NCBI RefSeq assembly: GCF_013337285.1
Contig: NZ_SUPW01000010.1
Span: 62,001 to 126,000, forward strand
DNA from: Agrobacterium tumefaciens
GTDB lineage: Bacteria > Pseudomonadota > Alphaproteobacteria > Rhizobiales > Rhizobiaceae
Direction: 5' to 3'
Length of the DNA: 64,000 nucleotides
Shown here: positions 37,500 through 46,362 of the stretch, piece after piece
Layout: each line of letters starts with the position of its first letter
Position numbering within the stretch: the first letter of the stretch is position 1
Made by a program: the position numbers and the translations under genes
The notes under the pieces: model-generated
The model's input: only the letters and a program-made list of their open reading frames with translations
Told to the model about the DNA's origin: nothing
Databases searched by the model: none

Positions 37500-39209
37500 A
37501 TGTCTTCTTCCGTTTCGCCAATCACCGCTCCTCAGGCGCGCAGCATTCTGGCTGGTGTCGCCGAAGGCAAGGTCATTGCCACGACCGAGGCGCTGAGCTT
37601 CTGGGGTGGGGTCGATCCCGCCGCCGGCAAGGTGATCGACGTGCATCACCCGCTGCACGGCGTCTGTCTCACCGGCGGCGTGCTGTTCATGCCGACCAGC
37701 CGCGGTTCCTGCACCGGTTCCGGTGTGCTGCTCGATCTGATCCTGACCGGCCGTGCGCCGTCTGCGCTGGTTTTTTCCGAGGCCGAAGATGTTCTGACGC
37801 TCGGCGCTCTCGTCGCGGCGGAAATGTTCGACAAGGCTCTGCCGGTCATCCGTCTCGATGCGGATAATTTCGCCCGCTTCTCACGTGCTGCGCATGTCAG
37901 CATCGATCAGAACATCATCAAGGCCGACGGCGTCTCGCTTGCCATCGCTCCGCCGGCGACGGCTCATCTCGACCTTAAGGACGACGATAAGGCGATGCTG
38001 GAGGGGCGTGAGGGCGTCGCCGTGCGTCAGGCCATGCGCATCATCGTCGCCATGGCAGCGCAGCAGGGCGCGTCGGCGCTTGTTGATGTCACCCAGGGCC
38101 ATATCGATGGCTGTATCTATGCCAGCCCCGCCAATCTCACATTCGCGGAGAAAATGGCTGACATGGGCGGCAAGGTGCGCGTGCCGACGACCATGAACGC
38201 CATTTCTGTCGATAAGGCCAACTGGCGGGCGCAGGGCGTGCCGGAGGATTTCGGCGATCCGGCCGCAAGGCTGGCGGATGCCTATGTGCGCATGGGCTGT
38301 CGCCCCACCTTCACCTGTTCGCCATACCTCTTGGACAGCGCGCCGAAAGCCGGAGAATCGATCGGCTGGGCCGAATCGAATGCGGTGATCTTCGCGAATA
38401 CGGTTCTCGGCGCCCACACCGCAAAGCACCCGGATTTTCTCGATCTCTGCATTGCGATGACGGGCAGGGTGCCGCTTTCGGGGGTGTATCTCGAAGAAAA
38501 CCGCCGGCCGCAGCGCATTGTCGATGTGGCGTTGCCGCAGGGCGTGGATGACGCCTTCTGGCCGCTTGTGGGTTATCTCGCCGGCAAGGCCACACCGGAT
38601 TGCATTCCGTTGCTGCGTGGTCTCGGGGCCGCAAAGCCGTCGCGGGACGATCTCAAGGCGCTGTGTGCCGCCTTCGGCACCACCTCCGCCTCGCCCATGC
38701 TGCATATCGAGGGCGTGACGCCGGAAGCGGAACTTGCACCGCTCGAGAGCGCAGAAACCGTGACCATTTCGCTCGCCGATATGGCCGCCGGCTGGTCGCT
38801 TCTGAATGAGGGGCCGGAAGAGGTGCAGCTCGTCGCCATCGGCAGCCCGCATGCCTCGCTGGAGGAGTGTCGGGCTCTTGCCGCCGTGTTCAACGGCCGC
38901 AAGCGCCATGCGGATGTCGCCGTTATCGTCACCGCCGGCCAGCAGGTCATCGATGCGGCTGGCAAGGACGGCACCCTGAAAAGCCTGCATGACAGCGGCG
39001 TGCAGGTGCTGCCGGATCTTTGCTGGTGCTCGATTTCCGAGCCGGTCTTCCCGACGAAGACGCGCGCGCTGATGACCAATTCCGGCAAATACGCCCATTA
39101 CGGCCCTGGTCTCAGCGGCCGCGCGGTCCGCTTCGGCAGTCTTGCCGATTGCGTCGAAAGCGCGCTGACCGGCCATGCCGTATCCCGCCTTCCTATCTGG
39201 CTTTCCTGA
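37500..39209 (+). CDS. acnX: aconitase X, single-chain; cis-3-hydroxy-L-proline dehydratase family
   Basis: 569 residues combining both AcnX parts in one chain. An N-terminal swivelling DUF126-like domain (about 1-135, [21 protein letters not shown]) precedes a DUF521 large domain (about 150-560, with [19 protein letters not shown] and [11 protein letters not shown]). AcnX enzymes of this group dehydrate cis-3-hydroxy-L-proline to Delta1-pyrroline-2-carboxylate and include a characterised Agrobacterium enzyme; archaeal forms are split into two subunits. AGGGAGA precedes the ATG. The reductase at 31804 would finish the route to L-proline. Confidence 0.9.
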   Translation: MSSSVSPITAPQARSILAGVAEGKVIATTEALSFWGGVDPAAGKVIDVHHPLHGVCLTGGVLFMPTSRGSCTGSGVLLDLILTGRAPSALVFSEAEDVLTLGALVAAEMFDKALPVIRLDADNFARFSRAAHVSIDQNIIKADGVSLAIAPPATAHLDLKDDDKAMLEGREGVAVRQAMRIIVAMAAQQGASALVDVTQGHIDGCIYASPANLTFAEKMADMGGKVRVPTTMNAISVDKANWRAQGVPEDFGDPAARLADAYVRMGCRPTFTCSPYLLDSAPKAGESIGWAESNAVIFANTVLGAHTAKHPDFLDLCIAMTGRVPLSGVYLEENRRPQRIVDVALPQGVDDAFWPLVGYLAGKATPDCIPLLRGLGAAKPSRDDLKALCAAFGTTSASPMLHIEGVTPEAELAPLESAETVTISLADMAAGWSLLNEGPEEVQLVAIGSPHASLEECRALAAVFNGRKRHADVAVIVTAGQQVIDAAGKDGTLKSLHDSGVQVLPDLCWCSISEPVFPTKTRALMTNSGKYAHYGPGLSGRAVRFGSLADCVESALTGHAVSRLPIWLS

Positions 39210-39219
39210 GGAGAACTGA

Positions 39220-40248
39220 ATGCGCAGTATCAAGACAGTTCATGTGATTTCCGCCCATGCGGAAGGTGAAGTGGGGGATGTGATCGTCGGTGGGGTGAAA
39301 CCGCCACCGGGCGAGACGATCTGGGAACAGAGCCGTTTCATCGCCCGTGATGAGACGCTGCGCAACTTCGTGCTCAACGAACCGCGCGGCGGTGTGTTCC
39401 GCCACGTCAATCTGCTGGTGCCGCCGAAACATCCTGAAGCGGATGCCGCCTTCATCATCATGGAGCCGGAAGATACACCGCCCATGTCCGGCTCCAATTC
39501 CATCTGCGTGTCCACAGTGCTGCTGGATGGCGGCATCGTGCCGATGCAGGAGCCGGAAACCCATATGCTTCTGGAAGCTCCCGGCGGACTGGTGAAGGTG
39601 CGCGCGGAATGCCGCAACGGCAAGGCCGAGCGCATTTTCGTGCAGAACCTGCCAAGCTTTGCCGCAAAGCTTGACGTCGAACTCGAGGTCGAAGGTCTCG
39701 GCACGCTGAAGGTAGATACCGCTTATGGCGGCGACAGCTTCGTCATCGTCGATGCCGAAGCGATGGGGTTCAGCCTGAAGCCGGAAGAGGCGCATGAGAT
39801 TGCCCGCCTCGGCGTGCGCATCACCAATGCCGCCAACAAGGCTCTGGGCTTCGAGCATCCCGAAAACCCGGACTGGCGGCACTTTTCCTTTTGCCTGTTT
39901 GCCGGTAAGGTGGAGCGCACGGCCGAAGGTCTCAGGGCAGGGGCAGCCGTCGCCATCCAGCCGGGCAAAGTGGACCGCTCGCCGACCGGCACGGCACTTT
40001 CGGCCCGCATGGCGGTGCTGCATGCGCGCGGCGAAATGAAGGAAGGTGAAACGCTGACGGCGGTGTCGCTGATCGGCTCGACCTTCACCGGCCGCATCCT
40101 CGGAACGACAACAGTCGGCGACCGCCCGGCCATCCTGCCGGAAATCTCCGGCCGCGGCTGGATCACCGGCATCCACCAGCATATGCTCGATCCGTCCGAT
40201 CCGTGGCCGGAGGGGTATCGGCTGACGGATACCTGGGGCGCGAGGTAA
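39220..40248 (+). CDS. proline racemase-family protein with Ser90/Thr256 at the catalytic positions
   Basis: 342 residues with the proline racemase fold. The two catalytic cysteines of racemases and 4-hydroxyproline epimerases are both changed: the first motif reads [11 protein letters not shown] (Ser90 for Cys) and the second [14 protein letters not shown] (Thr256 for Cys). Thr at the second site is typical of trans-3-hydroxy-L-proline dehydratases, which keep Cys at the first. A dehydratase or another hydroxyproline-type activity is therefore likelier than racemisation. AGGAG precedes the ATG; it is 10 bases after acnX. Confidence 0.88.
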   Translation: MRSIKTVHVISAHAEGEVGDVIVGGVKPPPGETIWEQSRFIARDETLRNFVLNEPRGGVFRHVNLLVPPKHPEADAAFIIMEPEDTPPMSGSNSICVSTVLLDGGIVPMQEPETHMLLEAPGGLVKVRAECRNGKAERIFVQNLPSFAAKLDVELEVEGLGTLKVDTAYGGDSFVIVDAEAMGFSLKPEEAHEIARLGVRITNAANKALGFEHPENPDWRHFSFCLFAGKVERTAEGLRAGAAVAIQPGKVDRSPTGTALSARMAVLHARGEMKEGETLTAVSLIGSTFTGRILGTTTVGDRPAILPEISGRGWITGIHQHMLDPSDPWPEGYRLTDTWGAR

Positions 40249-40309
40249 ATAAGGACGTTACAGTTCACTCAGGTGGCATTTTGAGATATGCTGCGGCGGT
40301 GCGGCATTT

Positions 40310-40432
40310 TTCTTCTCCCCGCCGGGGAGAAGATGGCCCGAAGGGTCAGATGAGGGGGTAACGTTGCCGGATTTCGGAGAGCTTGCCCCCTCATCCCGCT
40401 GCCGCGGACTTCTCCCCGGCGGGGAGAAGAAG
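40310..40432. repeat. palindromic intergenic repeat, copy 2
   Basis: Same element as 29609-29731: outer CTTCTCCCCGCCGGGGAGAA and CTTCTCCCCGGCGGGGAGAA, inner GGCCCGAAGGGTCAGATGAG. It lies between two convergent genes. The middle 30 bases differ between copies while the ends are nearly identical. Confidence 0.75.
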
Positions 40433-40468
40433 CTGGTGGCACCCGCTCGTTCCACTATCGCTTCCGCT

Positions 40469-41545
40469 TTATCCACCCAACCGCTTCGTCGTTTCGCGCA
40501 CGATCAGCTCGAACCCGACATCCACCCGCGCGCCCTCAGGGACGGCTGCACCTTTTTCCGGTTCCAATATCGAAAGCAGCAATTCGCCGGCCTTGCGACC
40601 GATCATCTGGGCGTCGACGCGGATCGTCGAAATCGCCGGATAACATTGGCGGCTTATATCGAAATCGCCGAAACCGAGGATGGAAATCTGGTCAGGCACG
40701 GGAATACCGCGGCGGTGACATTCCATCAGCGCGCCGACGGCGGAAATATCGGAGACGGCGAAAATGCCTTCGACATCGGGCGCCTTCGCGAGCAGGGAGC
40801 CGAGCGTCTTTGCCCCGTGATCGTAGGAGACCGGCGCGCTGCCTTCGCGGATGATGAGATCGTCGGAAATGCCGGCTTCGCGCAGTGCCGCCGCAAACCC
40901 CACGAGGCGGCTTTCGCCGCGCCAGTCGTTCACAGTGCCGTCAGCCCTGGAGCCTAGTGCGCCTATGCGCTTTAAACCAAGCGAGATCAGATATTTGGCG
41001 GCGTTTCTTCCCACCTCGTAGTTGGAAAAGCCAACAGCGTGGTCGATCGGGTGTTCGGGAACATCCCAGATTTCCACGATCGGGATGCCGGCGCGCATCA
41101 GCACTTCGCTCGCCATCTTGGTATGCACCGTGCCGGCGACGACGATGGCGTCGGGGCGGCGCTCCATCATGGTGCGGATGACGCGCTCCTCTTCCTGCAG
41201 GTCATACATCGTGTAACCGATCAGCAACTGGTAATCAGCCGCGCGCAGCGCCTTGGCGAGCCCCTGTGCGCTGTCGGCGAAGTTGGAGTTGGTGAGCGTC
41301 GGTAGAATGGCGGTGATGAAATTGGTGCGCCGGGAAGACAGCGAACCGGCGATTCGATCCGGCACATAGCCAAGCTTCTCGATGGCCTTCATTACCTTCT
41401 GGCGTGTCTCTTCCGACACCAGGGCAGGATCGGCCAGCACCCGCGAAACGGTCATCTTGGAGACGCCCGCGAGTTTCGAGACGTCGCTCATGGTTGCTTT
41501 TTTTGACGTGACTAACGCTGCGGCCAAGGGCGTGCGCTCCACCAA
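40469..41545 (-). CDS. LacI-family transcriptional regulator
   Basis: 358 residues: helix-turn-helix and hinge at about 19-75 (MSDVSKLAGVSKMTVSRVL), then a periplasmic-binding-like ligand domain (about 80-345). A TTG start at 41545 is supported by AGGGAG seven bases upstream and by the fact that later ATG codons would cut the helix-turn-helix. It resembles GntR/IdnR-type LacI proteins that sense sugar acids. It is separated by one small gene from the 42 kb importer, and two LacI-style sites (42023, 42183) lie in that intergenic region. Confidence 0.9.
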   Translation of the reverse strand: MVERTPLAAALVTSKKATMSDVSKLAGVSKMTVSRVLADPALVSEETRQKVMKAIEKLGYVPDRIAGSLSSRRTNFITAILPTLTNSNFADSAQGLAKALRAADYQLLIGYTMYDLQEEERVIRTMMERRPDAIVVAGTVHTKMASEVLMRAGIPIVEIWDVPEHPIDHAVGFSNYEVGRNAAKYLISLGLKRIGALGSRADGTVNDWRGESRLVGFAAALREAGISDDLIIREGSAPVSYDHGAKTLGSLLAKAPDVEGIFAVSDISAVGALMECHRRGIPVPDQISILGFGDFDISRQCYPAISTIRVDAQMIGRKAGELLLSILEPEKGAAVPEGARVDVGFELIVRETTKRLGG

Positions 41546-41648
41546 AGCATGTCTCCCTAAATTCGAACCGTTTCAGGACAAGACATACACGAAGATATCA
41601 AGGGAAAGCACGCCGTATGATTGCATATCAATGCGGCGTGCACCGGAT

Positions 41649-41969
41649 TTATGCGACGCGGCTATAGACCAGATGGTAAAAACGTCCGTCGCACATGCTC
41701 ATCATCTCGTCCGTCAGCACCCGGCCTTCCAGCCGAACCGGCGAGACCAGCGCTTCCTCCACGGCTTCCATCGACGGATAGTCGATTTCCTGCACCATGA
41801 TGATCGCGGCTGCATCCGGGTCGGTGCGCTCGGTGCGCATCACTCGCACGGCCTGCGCATTCGGCATGCGTTTCCAGACTGGCAGCAATTTTTCCTCAAC
41901 GATGCGGAAAAACTCCTCCTCCCGGCCGGGGTGGATCCTGCCTTCGAAAATTGCCGATCGTGTATACAT
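41649..41969 (-). CDS. small dimeric alpha/beta-barrel (ferredoxin-fold) protein
   Basis: 106 residues (MYTRSAIFEGRIHPGREEEF, then YPSMEAVEEALVSPVRLEGR) with the beta-alpha-beta pattern of EthD-like/ABM-type proteins, which act as isomerases, monooxygenases or lyases of small metabolites, or as stability factors. No catalytic residue can be assigned. GGGAGG precedes the ATG at 41969. It is divergent from the importer operon at 42266 and may take part in the same pathway. Confidence 0.7.
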   Translation of the reverse strand: MYTRSAIFEGRIHPGREEEFFRIVEEKLLPVWKRMPNAQAVRVMRTERTDPDAAAIIMVQEIDYPSMEAVEEALVSPVRLEGRVLTDEMMSMCDGRFYHLVYSRVA

Positions 41970-42022
41970 GGGTTCCTCCCGAATGAATGTCCGATGCAAC
42001 AGTTCTGTAGATCGGACTTGCA

Positions 42023-42038
42023 ATGATACCGATAACAT
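42023..42038. promoter_or_regulatory. LacI-type operator candidate A
   Basis: On the minus strand ATGTTATCGGTATCAT, a partial palindrome with a central CG pair, like LacI/GalR/GntR sites. It is 54 bases before the small ferredoxin-fold gene and shares ATGTTATCG with the second site. Confidence 0.45.
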
Positions 42039-42182
42039 GCATTATTGATCCTGCCAAGAACGTGAAACGGTGTCGACAAGAGGAAAATCGATAACCAGCA
42101 GAAATTGTTGAATTTTAAGGAAAATTCACATGGTTTTGAGCTTTTGCGGTTTCTTGGGAGGAGTTTTTTGTCAATCGCGGTG

Positions 42183-42202
42183 AAATGTTATCGAGAACAT
42201 TT
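42183..42202. promoter_or_regulatory. LacI-type operator candidate B
   Basis: Seven-base perfect arms AAATGTT and AACATTT around ATCGAG, 64 bases before the binding-protein gene. The left half ATGTTATCG equals that of site A. Confidence 0.5.
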
Positions 42203-42265
42203 TTCGCTTTGCGGAAGATCGCTGTCCCGCTTTGGGCAGCCACTTAAAAGGTTGGAGGAGAAACC

Positions 42266-43069
42266 ATGAGCATATCCAGATTTCTGAAGAACGTGACCGT
42301 TGCCGTCGGTGTTGCCGCTGCAACGCTTGCCGCCACCACATCCGCCCATGCTGTCTCGCTCAGCGAGATCACGGCGCGCGGCAAGGTCAAGATCGGTGTT
42401 CTGACCGGCGCTCCGCCGATGGGCATGGTGGATGAGAAGGGCAATCCTTCCGGTTATGACGTGGATGTCGCCAACCTCATCGGCACTTATCTGTCGCTGC
42501 CGGTCGAGCTTGTGCCGCTGACGCCGCCGGCCCGTATTCCCGCACTTCAGACCGGCAAGGTCGATTTCCTCGTCGCAACGCTGGCGCCGACCGGCGAACG
42601 CGCCAAGACGGTCATGTTCACGCAGCCTTACAGCGCTTTCAACATGGATATCATTTCCGGCAAGGACCAGAAGTTCGAAAATCTCGAAAGCCTCAAGGGC
42701 AAGCGCGTTTCGGTCAATCGCGGTTCCTCGCAGGAGACCGCGCTGCGCAAGGCCAATGTCGAAGGTCTTGAGATCGTCGTTTACGAGGACGATTCGACCA
42801 GCGCCCAGGCTCTGCTTGCCGGCCAGGTCGATGCCGTGGCACTGCCGTCCACGGTCGGTGAGGCTATCATCAAGCAGCGCCCGGAAGCCGGTCTGCAGGT
42901 TGGTTTCACCTTCTTCCAGCAGGGCAATTCCATGGCGACGAAGATCGAGGATTTCGAGCTGCGCCAGTGGCTGAACACCTCCATCTATCTCATGAAGATG
43001 TCGGGCGATCTCGACCGTATCTCGGTGAAGTGGACCGGTCGTCCGCTGCCGCAATTGCCAAGCTTCTGA
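42266..43069 (+). CDS. family 3 solute-binding protein, second amino-acid-type importer
   Basis: 267 residues with a signal peptide ending AHA before VSLSEI. The family-3 patterns GKVKIGVLTGAPPMGMVDE, GYDVDVANLIG and LKGKRVSVNRGSSQE are present. GGAGGAG upstream fixes the start. It leads an operon with two permeases, an ATPase and a hydroxyacid dehydrogenase. The ligand is probably an amino or related acid; the dehydrogenase hints at a 2-oxo/2-hydroxy acid product. Confidence 0.92.
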   Translation: MSISRFLKNVTVAVGVAAATLAATTSAHAVSLSEITARGKVKIGVLTGAPPMGMVDEKGNPSGYDVDVANLIGTYLSLPVELVPLTPPARIPALQTGKVDFLVATLAPTGERAKTVMFTQPYSAFNMDIISGKDQKFENLESLKGKRVSVNRGSSQETALRKANVEGLEIVVYEDDSTSAQALLAGQVDAVALPSTVGEAIIKQRPEAGLQVGFTFFQQGNSMATKIEDFELRQWLNTSIYLMKMSGDLDRISVKWTGRPLPQLPSF

Positions 43070-43085
43070 TTGAGCCTTTCAACGC

Positions 43086-43113
43086 GTCCGCCGGAGAAAA
43101 ATTTCCGGCGGAC
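43086..43113 (+). promoter_or_regulatory. hairpin after the second binding-protein gene
   Basis: GTCCGCCGG/CCGGCGGAC stem around an A-rich 10-base loop, no T-run. Position and form match the hairpin at 34042, again between binding protein and first permease. Confidence 0.6.
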
Positions 43114-43137
43114 CGGGAAATGTCAACGGAGTGACGC

Positions 43138-43842
43138 ATGTCCTATACTTTTCAATTCGGCGCGCTCGCCCAATATCAGAATGAAATTCTGAACGGCATA
43201 TGGCTGACGATCAAGCTGTCGGTCCTGTCCATCGTGCTCGGCTGCGCTTTCGGCATTCTTCTGGCCTCACTGCGTTCCATCAATGGCGGCATCGTCCGCA
43301 TCATCGTGGACGCCTATGTGGAGGTTATCCGCAACACGCCGTTTCTGGTGCAGCTTTTCATCGTCTATTTCGGTCTGCCGGGTCTCGGCTTTCGCGTCGG
43401 CGCAGAGACGGCGGCGCTGATCGGCATGACGATCAACCTTGCCGCCTATTCGACGGAAATCATCCGCGCCGGCATCGAGGCGGTGCACAAGTCGCAGATC
43501 GAGGCGGGCGAAGCGCTGGGCTTCACGAAATACCAGATCTATCGCCACGTCATCATGGTGCCAGCCATCGCCAAGGTCTATCCTTCGCTGTGCAGCCAGT
43601 TCGTGCTGATGATGCTGGCGTCGAGCATTTGTTCGGCCATTTCCACCCATGAGCTTGCGGCCGCCGCAGCCTTCGTGGAATCGCAGACCTACCGCTCCTT
43701 CGAGGTCTATATCGTCGTCACGCTCATCTATCTGGCGCTGGCGCTCAGCCTGCGGCTCATCCTTGCGCTTGTCGGCATGTGGCTGTTTGGCCGCCGTGTG
43801 GCCCGCAAGACGATGACCGCTTTGCCGGAGGTGCAGTCATGA
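43138..43842 (+). CDS. amino-acid ABC transporter permease
   Basis: 234 residues with about five helices; EVIRNTPFLVQLFIVYFGLPGLG and the coupling loop AGEALGFTKYQIYRHVIMVPA identify the HisM/GlnP-type family. CGGAG precedes the ATG. The stop overlaps the next permease (ATGA). Confidence 0.92.
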   Translation: MSYTFQFGALAQYQNEILNGIWLTIKLSVLSIVLGCAFGILLASLRSINGGIVRIIVDAYVEVIRNTPFLVQLFIVYFGLPGLGFRVGAETAALIGMTINLAAYSTEIIRAGIEAVHKSQIEAGEALGFTKYQIYRHVIMVPAIAKVYPSLCSQFVLMMLASSICSAISTHELAAAAAFVESQTYRSFEVYIVVTLIYLALALSLRLILALVGMWLFGRRVARKTMTALPEVQS

Positions 43843-44498
43843 CCCTTAGAACTTTCGGCTGGAACGAATTCGGCTTCCTCATTACCGCCCTGCAATGGAC
43901 CGTGCTTCTGACGATCATTGCGCTTATCGGCGGCGGTATTGTCGGCTTTTTTATCGCGCTGGCCCGTACCTCGGATTTGAAGGCGCTGCGCATTGCCGCG
44001 GGTACGTATATTCAGGTTATTCAGGGCATTCCGGTGCTGATGATCCTGTTCCTGTCCTATTACGGCCTCAGCCTTGCCGGACTGGAACTGCCGCCTTTGA
44101 TCGCCGCCGGCGCGTCGATGACCATCTATACGTCAGGTTATCTCGCCGAGATCTGGCGCGGTTGCATCCAGGCGGTGCCGAAGCAGCAATGGGAAGCGTC
44201 TGAATCGCTGGCTCTCACCCGCGCCCAGCAATATCGCTACGTCATCCTGCCGCAGGCGATCCGCATTTCGCTACCGCCGACCGTCGGTTTTGCCGTTCAG
44301 GTCGTCAAGAATACGTCCATCGCATCGATCATCGGTTTCGTCGAACTGGCGAGAGCGGGGCAGCTCATCAACAATGCCACGTTCCAGCCGTTCCGCGTCT
44401 TCGTCGCGGTGGCCGTGCTTTATTTCATCGTCTGCTACCCGTTGTCCCAGCTGTCGCGTTGGCTGGAAAGGAGGCTTCATGCCGGAAGTAATCGTTGA
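43839..44498 (+). CDS. amino-acid ABC transporter permease, second subunit
   Basis: 219 residues; IQVIQGIPVLMILFLSYYGLS and the coupling loop ASESLALTRAQQYRYVILPQA identify it. The ATG at 43839 overlaps the preceding stop and the tail overlaps the ATPase start by 20 bases, so the three genes are translationally linked. Confidence 0.92.
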   Translation: MTLRTFGWNEFGFLITALQWTVLLTIIALIGGGIVGFFIALARTSDLKALRIAAGTYIQVIQGIPVLMILFLSYYGLSLAGLELPPLIAAGASMTIYTSGYLAEIWRGCIQAVPKQQWEASESLALTRAQQYRYVILPQAIRISLPPTVGFAVQVVKNTSIASIIGFVELARAGQLINNATFQPFRVFVAVAVLYFIVCYPLSQLSRWLERRLHAGSNR

Positions 44499-45210
44499 AA
44501 ACGTTCACAAGAGCTTTGGCGCTCTGGAAGTCCTTAAAGGCGTGTCGCTGACGGTCGGTCGCGGTGAAGTCTTTGCCCTCATCGGCCGCTCCGGCTCGGG
44601 CAAGAGCACGCTTTTGCGCTGCATGAACGGGCTGGAGAAGATCAATTCGGGCCGCATTGAAATCGCCGGTCATGCGATTGGCGAAGATGCCAAGGCGCTG
44701 CGCAAGCTGCGCACCGATGTCGGCATCGTCTTCCAGAGCTACAATCTTTTCCCGCATCTGACGGTCGGCGAAAACATCATGCTTGCCCCGCGTATCGTCA
44801 AGGACGTGGCGAAATCGGAAACGAAGGATATCGCTCGCGAAGTTCTACAACTCGTCGGCCTGTCGGAGAAATTTGATTCCTATCCCGACCAGCTGTCCGG
44901 CGGCCAGCAGCAGCGTGTGGCGATTGCCCGCTCGCTCGCCATGCGGCCAAAGGTGATGCTGTTCGATGAGGTGACCTCGGCGCTCGATCCGGAACTGACG
45001 GAAGAGGTGCTGACGGTCATGGAAAACCTCGCCAAAGACGGCATGACCATGATCCTCGTCACCCATGAAATGGCCTTTGCGCGCCGCGTGGCCACCGAAA
45101 CCATCTTCATGCACCAGGGCAAAATCTGGGAGCAGGGCCGCTCGTCTGAACTTTTCACCAATCCGCAAACGCCGGAACTCCGGCAATTCGTCAAGGCCGA
45201 TGTGAAATAG
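44479..45210 (+). CDS. amino-acid ABC transporter ATP-binding protein (GlnQ type)
   Basis: 243 residues with Walker A GRSGSGKST (about 35-43), Q-loop VFQSYNLFPHL, signature LSGGQQQRVAIARSL, Walker B MLFDEVTSALD and switch VTHEMAFARR. AAAGGAGG just before the ATG lies within the preceding gene. It powers the importer encoded by the three genes before it. Confidence 0.95.
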   Translation: MPEVIVENVHKSFGALEVLKGVSLTVGRGEVFALIGRSGSGKSTLLRCMNGLEKINSGRIEIAGHAIGEDAKALRKLRTDVGIVFQSYNLFPHLTVGENIMLAPRIVKDVAKSETKDIAREVLQLVGLSEKFDSYPDQLSGGQQQRVAIARSLAMRPKVMLFDEVTSALDPELTEEVLTVMENLAKDGMTMILVTHEMAFARRVATETIFMHQGKIWEQGRSSELFTNPQTPELRQFVKADVK

Positions 45211-45233
45211 CGCAGGGCCGCAAAGGAAGATCC

Positions 45234-46169
45234 ATGACTACTGAAATCGTGCAACTGTGCCCGCTGATCCCGGCACTGGAAGAAGAACTCGCGCAGCGCT
45301 TCACCGTGCACCGCCTGTTCGAAGCGGCAGACAAGGCGGCGTTCCTTGCTGAAAAGGGTGCCGCGATCCGCGGTGTCGTCACCGGTGGCCATATCGGCCT
45401 GCCGGCGGATATTGGTGCTGCACTCCCCAATCTTGAAATCGTCGCCATCAACGGCGTCGGTTTCGACAAGGTCGATCTTACCGAAGCCAAACAACGCGGT
45501 TTCCGCGTGTCCAACACGCCGGATGTACTGACAGCCGATGTTGCTGACCTTGCGCTTGGTCTCGTTCTGGCGCAGGCGCGCAAGCTGCCGCAGGCGGACC
45601 AGCATGTGCGCACGGGGCAGTGGCTGAAGGGCGATATGGGGCTTTCCACCCGTGTGGCTGGCCGTCGTTACGGCATTTTCGGCCTAGGCCGCATCGGTCA
45701 GGCAATCGCAAAGAGGCTCGAAGGTTTTGACGCGCGGATTTCCTATACCGCACGAAACCGCCGCGATGTCGCTTATGACTATCACGACAGCATCGAGGCG
45801 CTGGCTGCCAATTGCGACGTGCTGATCATCGCCGCCGCTGCCACCGCTGAAACACGCCACATCGTCAATGCCGGTGTGCTGAAGGCTCTTGGGCCACAGG
45901 GCGTGCTCGTTAACGTCGCGCGTGGTTCGCTGGTGGATGAGAAGGCGCTGGTCGAGGCGCTTTCGAACGGCACGATCGGTGGTGCGGCCCTCGACGTCTT
46001 CGAGGATGAACCGCGTGTGCCGGAAGCGCTTTTCGCCTTCGACAACGTCACGCTTGCCCCGCATGTCGGCAGCGGCACGCACCAGACGCGACGCGCCATG
46101 GCCGATCTCGTTCTTGCCAATCTCGACGCGCATTTTGCGGGCAAGGAACTGCCGACCCCGGTGGTCTGA
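45234..46169 (+). CDS. D-2-hydroxyacid dehydrogenase (glyoxylate/hydroxypyruvate reductase-like)
   Basis: 311-residue NAD(P)-dependent dehydrogenase. The dinucleotide motif is GIFGLGRIGQAIAKR (about 144-158). The substrate Arg sits in NVARGSLVDE, the catalytic Glu in EDEPRVPE and the His in LAPHVGSGT, so it should be active. Likely reactions are reduction of glyoxylate or hydroxypyruvate, or oxidation of a D-2-hydroxyacid. It ends the 42-46 kb importer operon, 23 bases after the ATPase, suggesting the imported compound yields a 2-oxo acid. Confidence 0.92.
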   Translation: MTTEIVQLCPLIPALEEELAQRFTVHRLFEAADKAAFLAEKGAAIRGVVTGGHIGLPADIGAALPNLEIVAINGVGFDKVDLTEAKQRGFRVSNTPDVLTADVADLALGLVLAQARKLPQADQHVRTGQWLKGDMGLSTRVAGRRYGIFGLGRIGQAIAKRLEGFDARISYTARNRRDVAYDYHDSIEALAANCDVLIIAAAATAETRHIVNAGVLKALGPQGVLVNVARGSLVDEKALVEALSNGTIGGAALDVFEDEPRVPEALFAFDNVTLAPHVGSGTHQTRRAMADLVLANLDAHFAGKELPTPVV

Positions 46170-46197
46170 CATATCCTCTATCTAAGCCTTTAATCTG

Positions 46198-46225
46198 ACG
46201 GCGCGGCATTTATCCGCGCCGTTTC
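46198..46225 (+). terminator. terminator-like hairpin after the dehydrogenase gene
   Basis: ACGGCGCGG/CCGCGCCGT stem with a 7-base loop and a short TTTC tail; 28 bases after the stop. The T-run is weak. Confidence 0.6.
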
Positions 46226-46362
46226 GAATAGTACTTTCGGCTGTTCCTGGTTTAGGCTGCAAAAGGGCAGCCATTCGCCGGTAATCCAGGTCCGCCGTTC
46301 ATATTTATATAATATGTATAATCCTACTATTCTGCTTCATTATAAAGCTATGAGGCGGAGAG

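Noticed and set aside
37881-39233. A 450-codon minus-strand open frame opposite aconitase X
   Set aside because: No conserved motif and poor codon pattern; the plus strand encodes an unmistakable AcnX.
39220-40248. Annotation as 4-hydroxyproline 2-epimerase
   Set aside because: That reaction needs two cysteines; both positions are substituted here.
40310-40432. Possible CRISPR or transposon end
   Set aside because: Only one palindromic unit here and one at 29609; no spacer series and no transposase.
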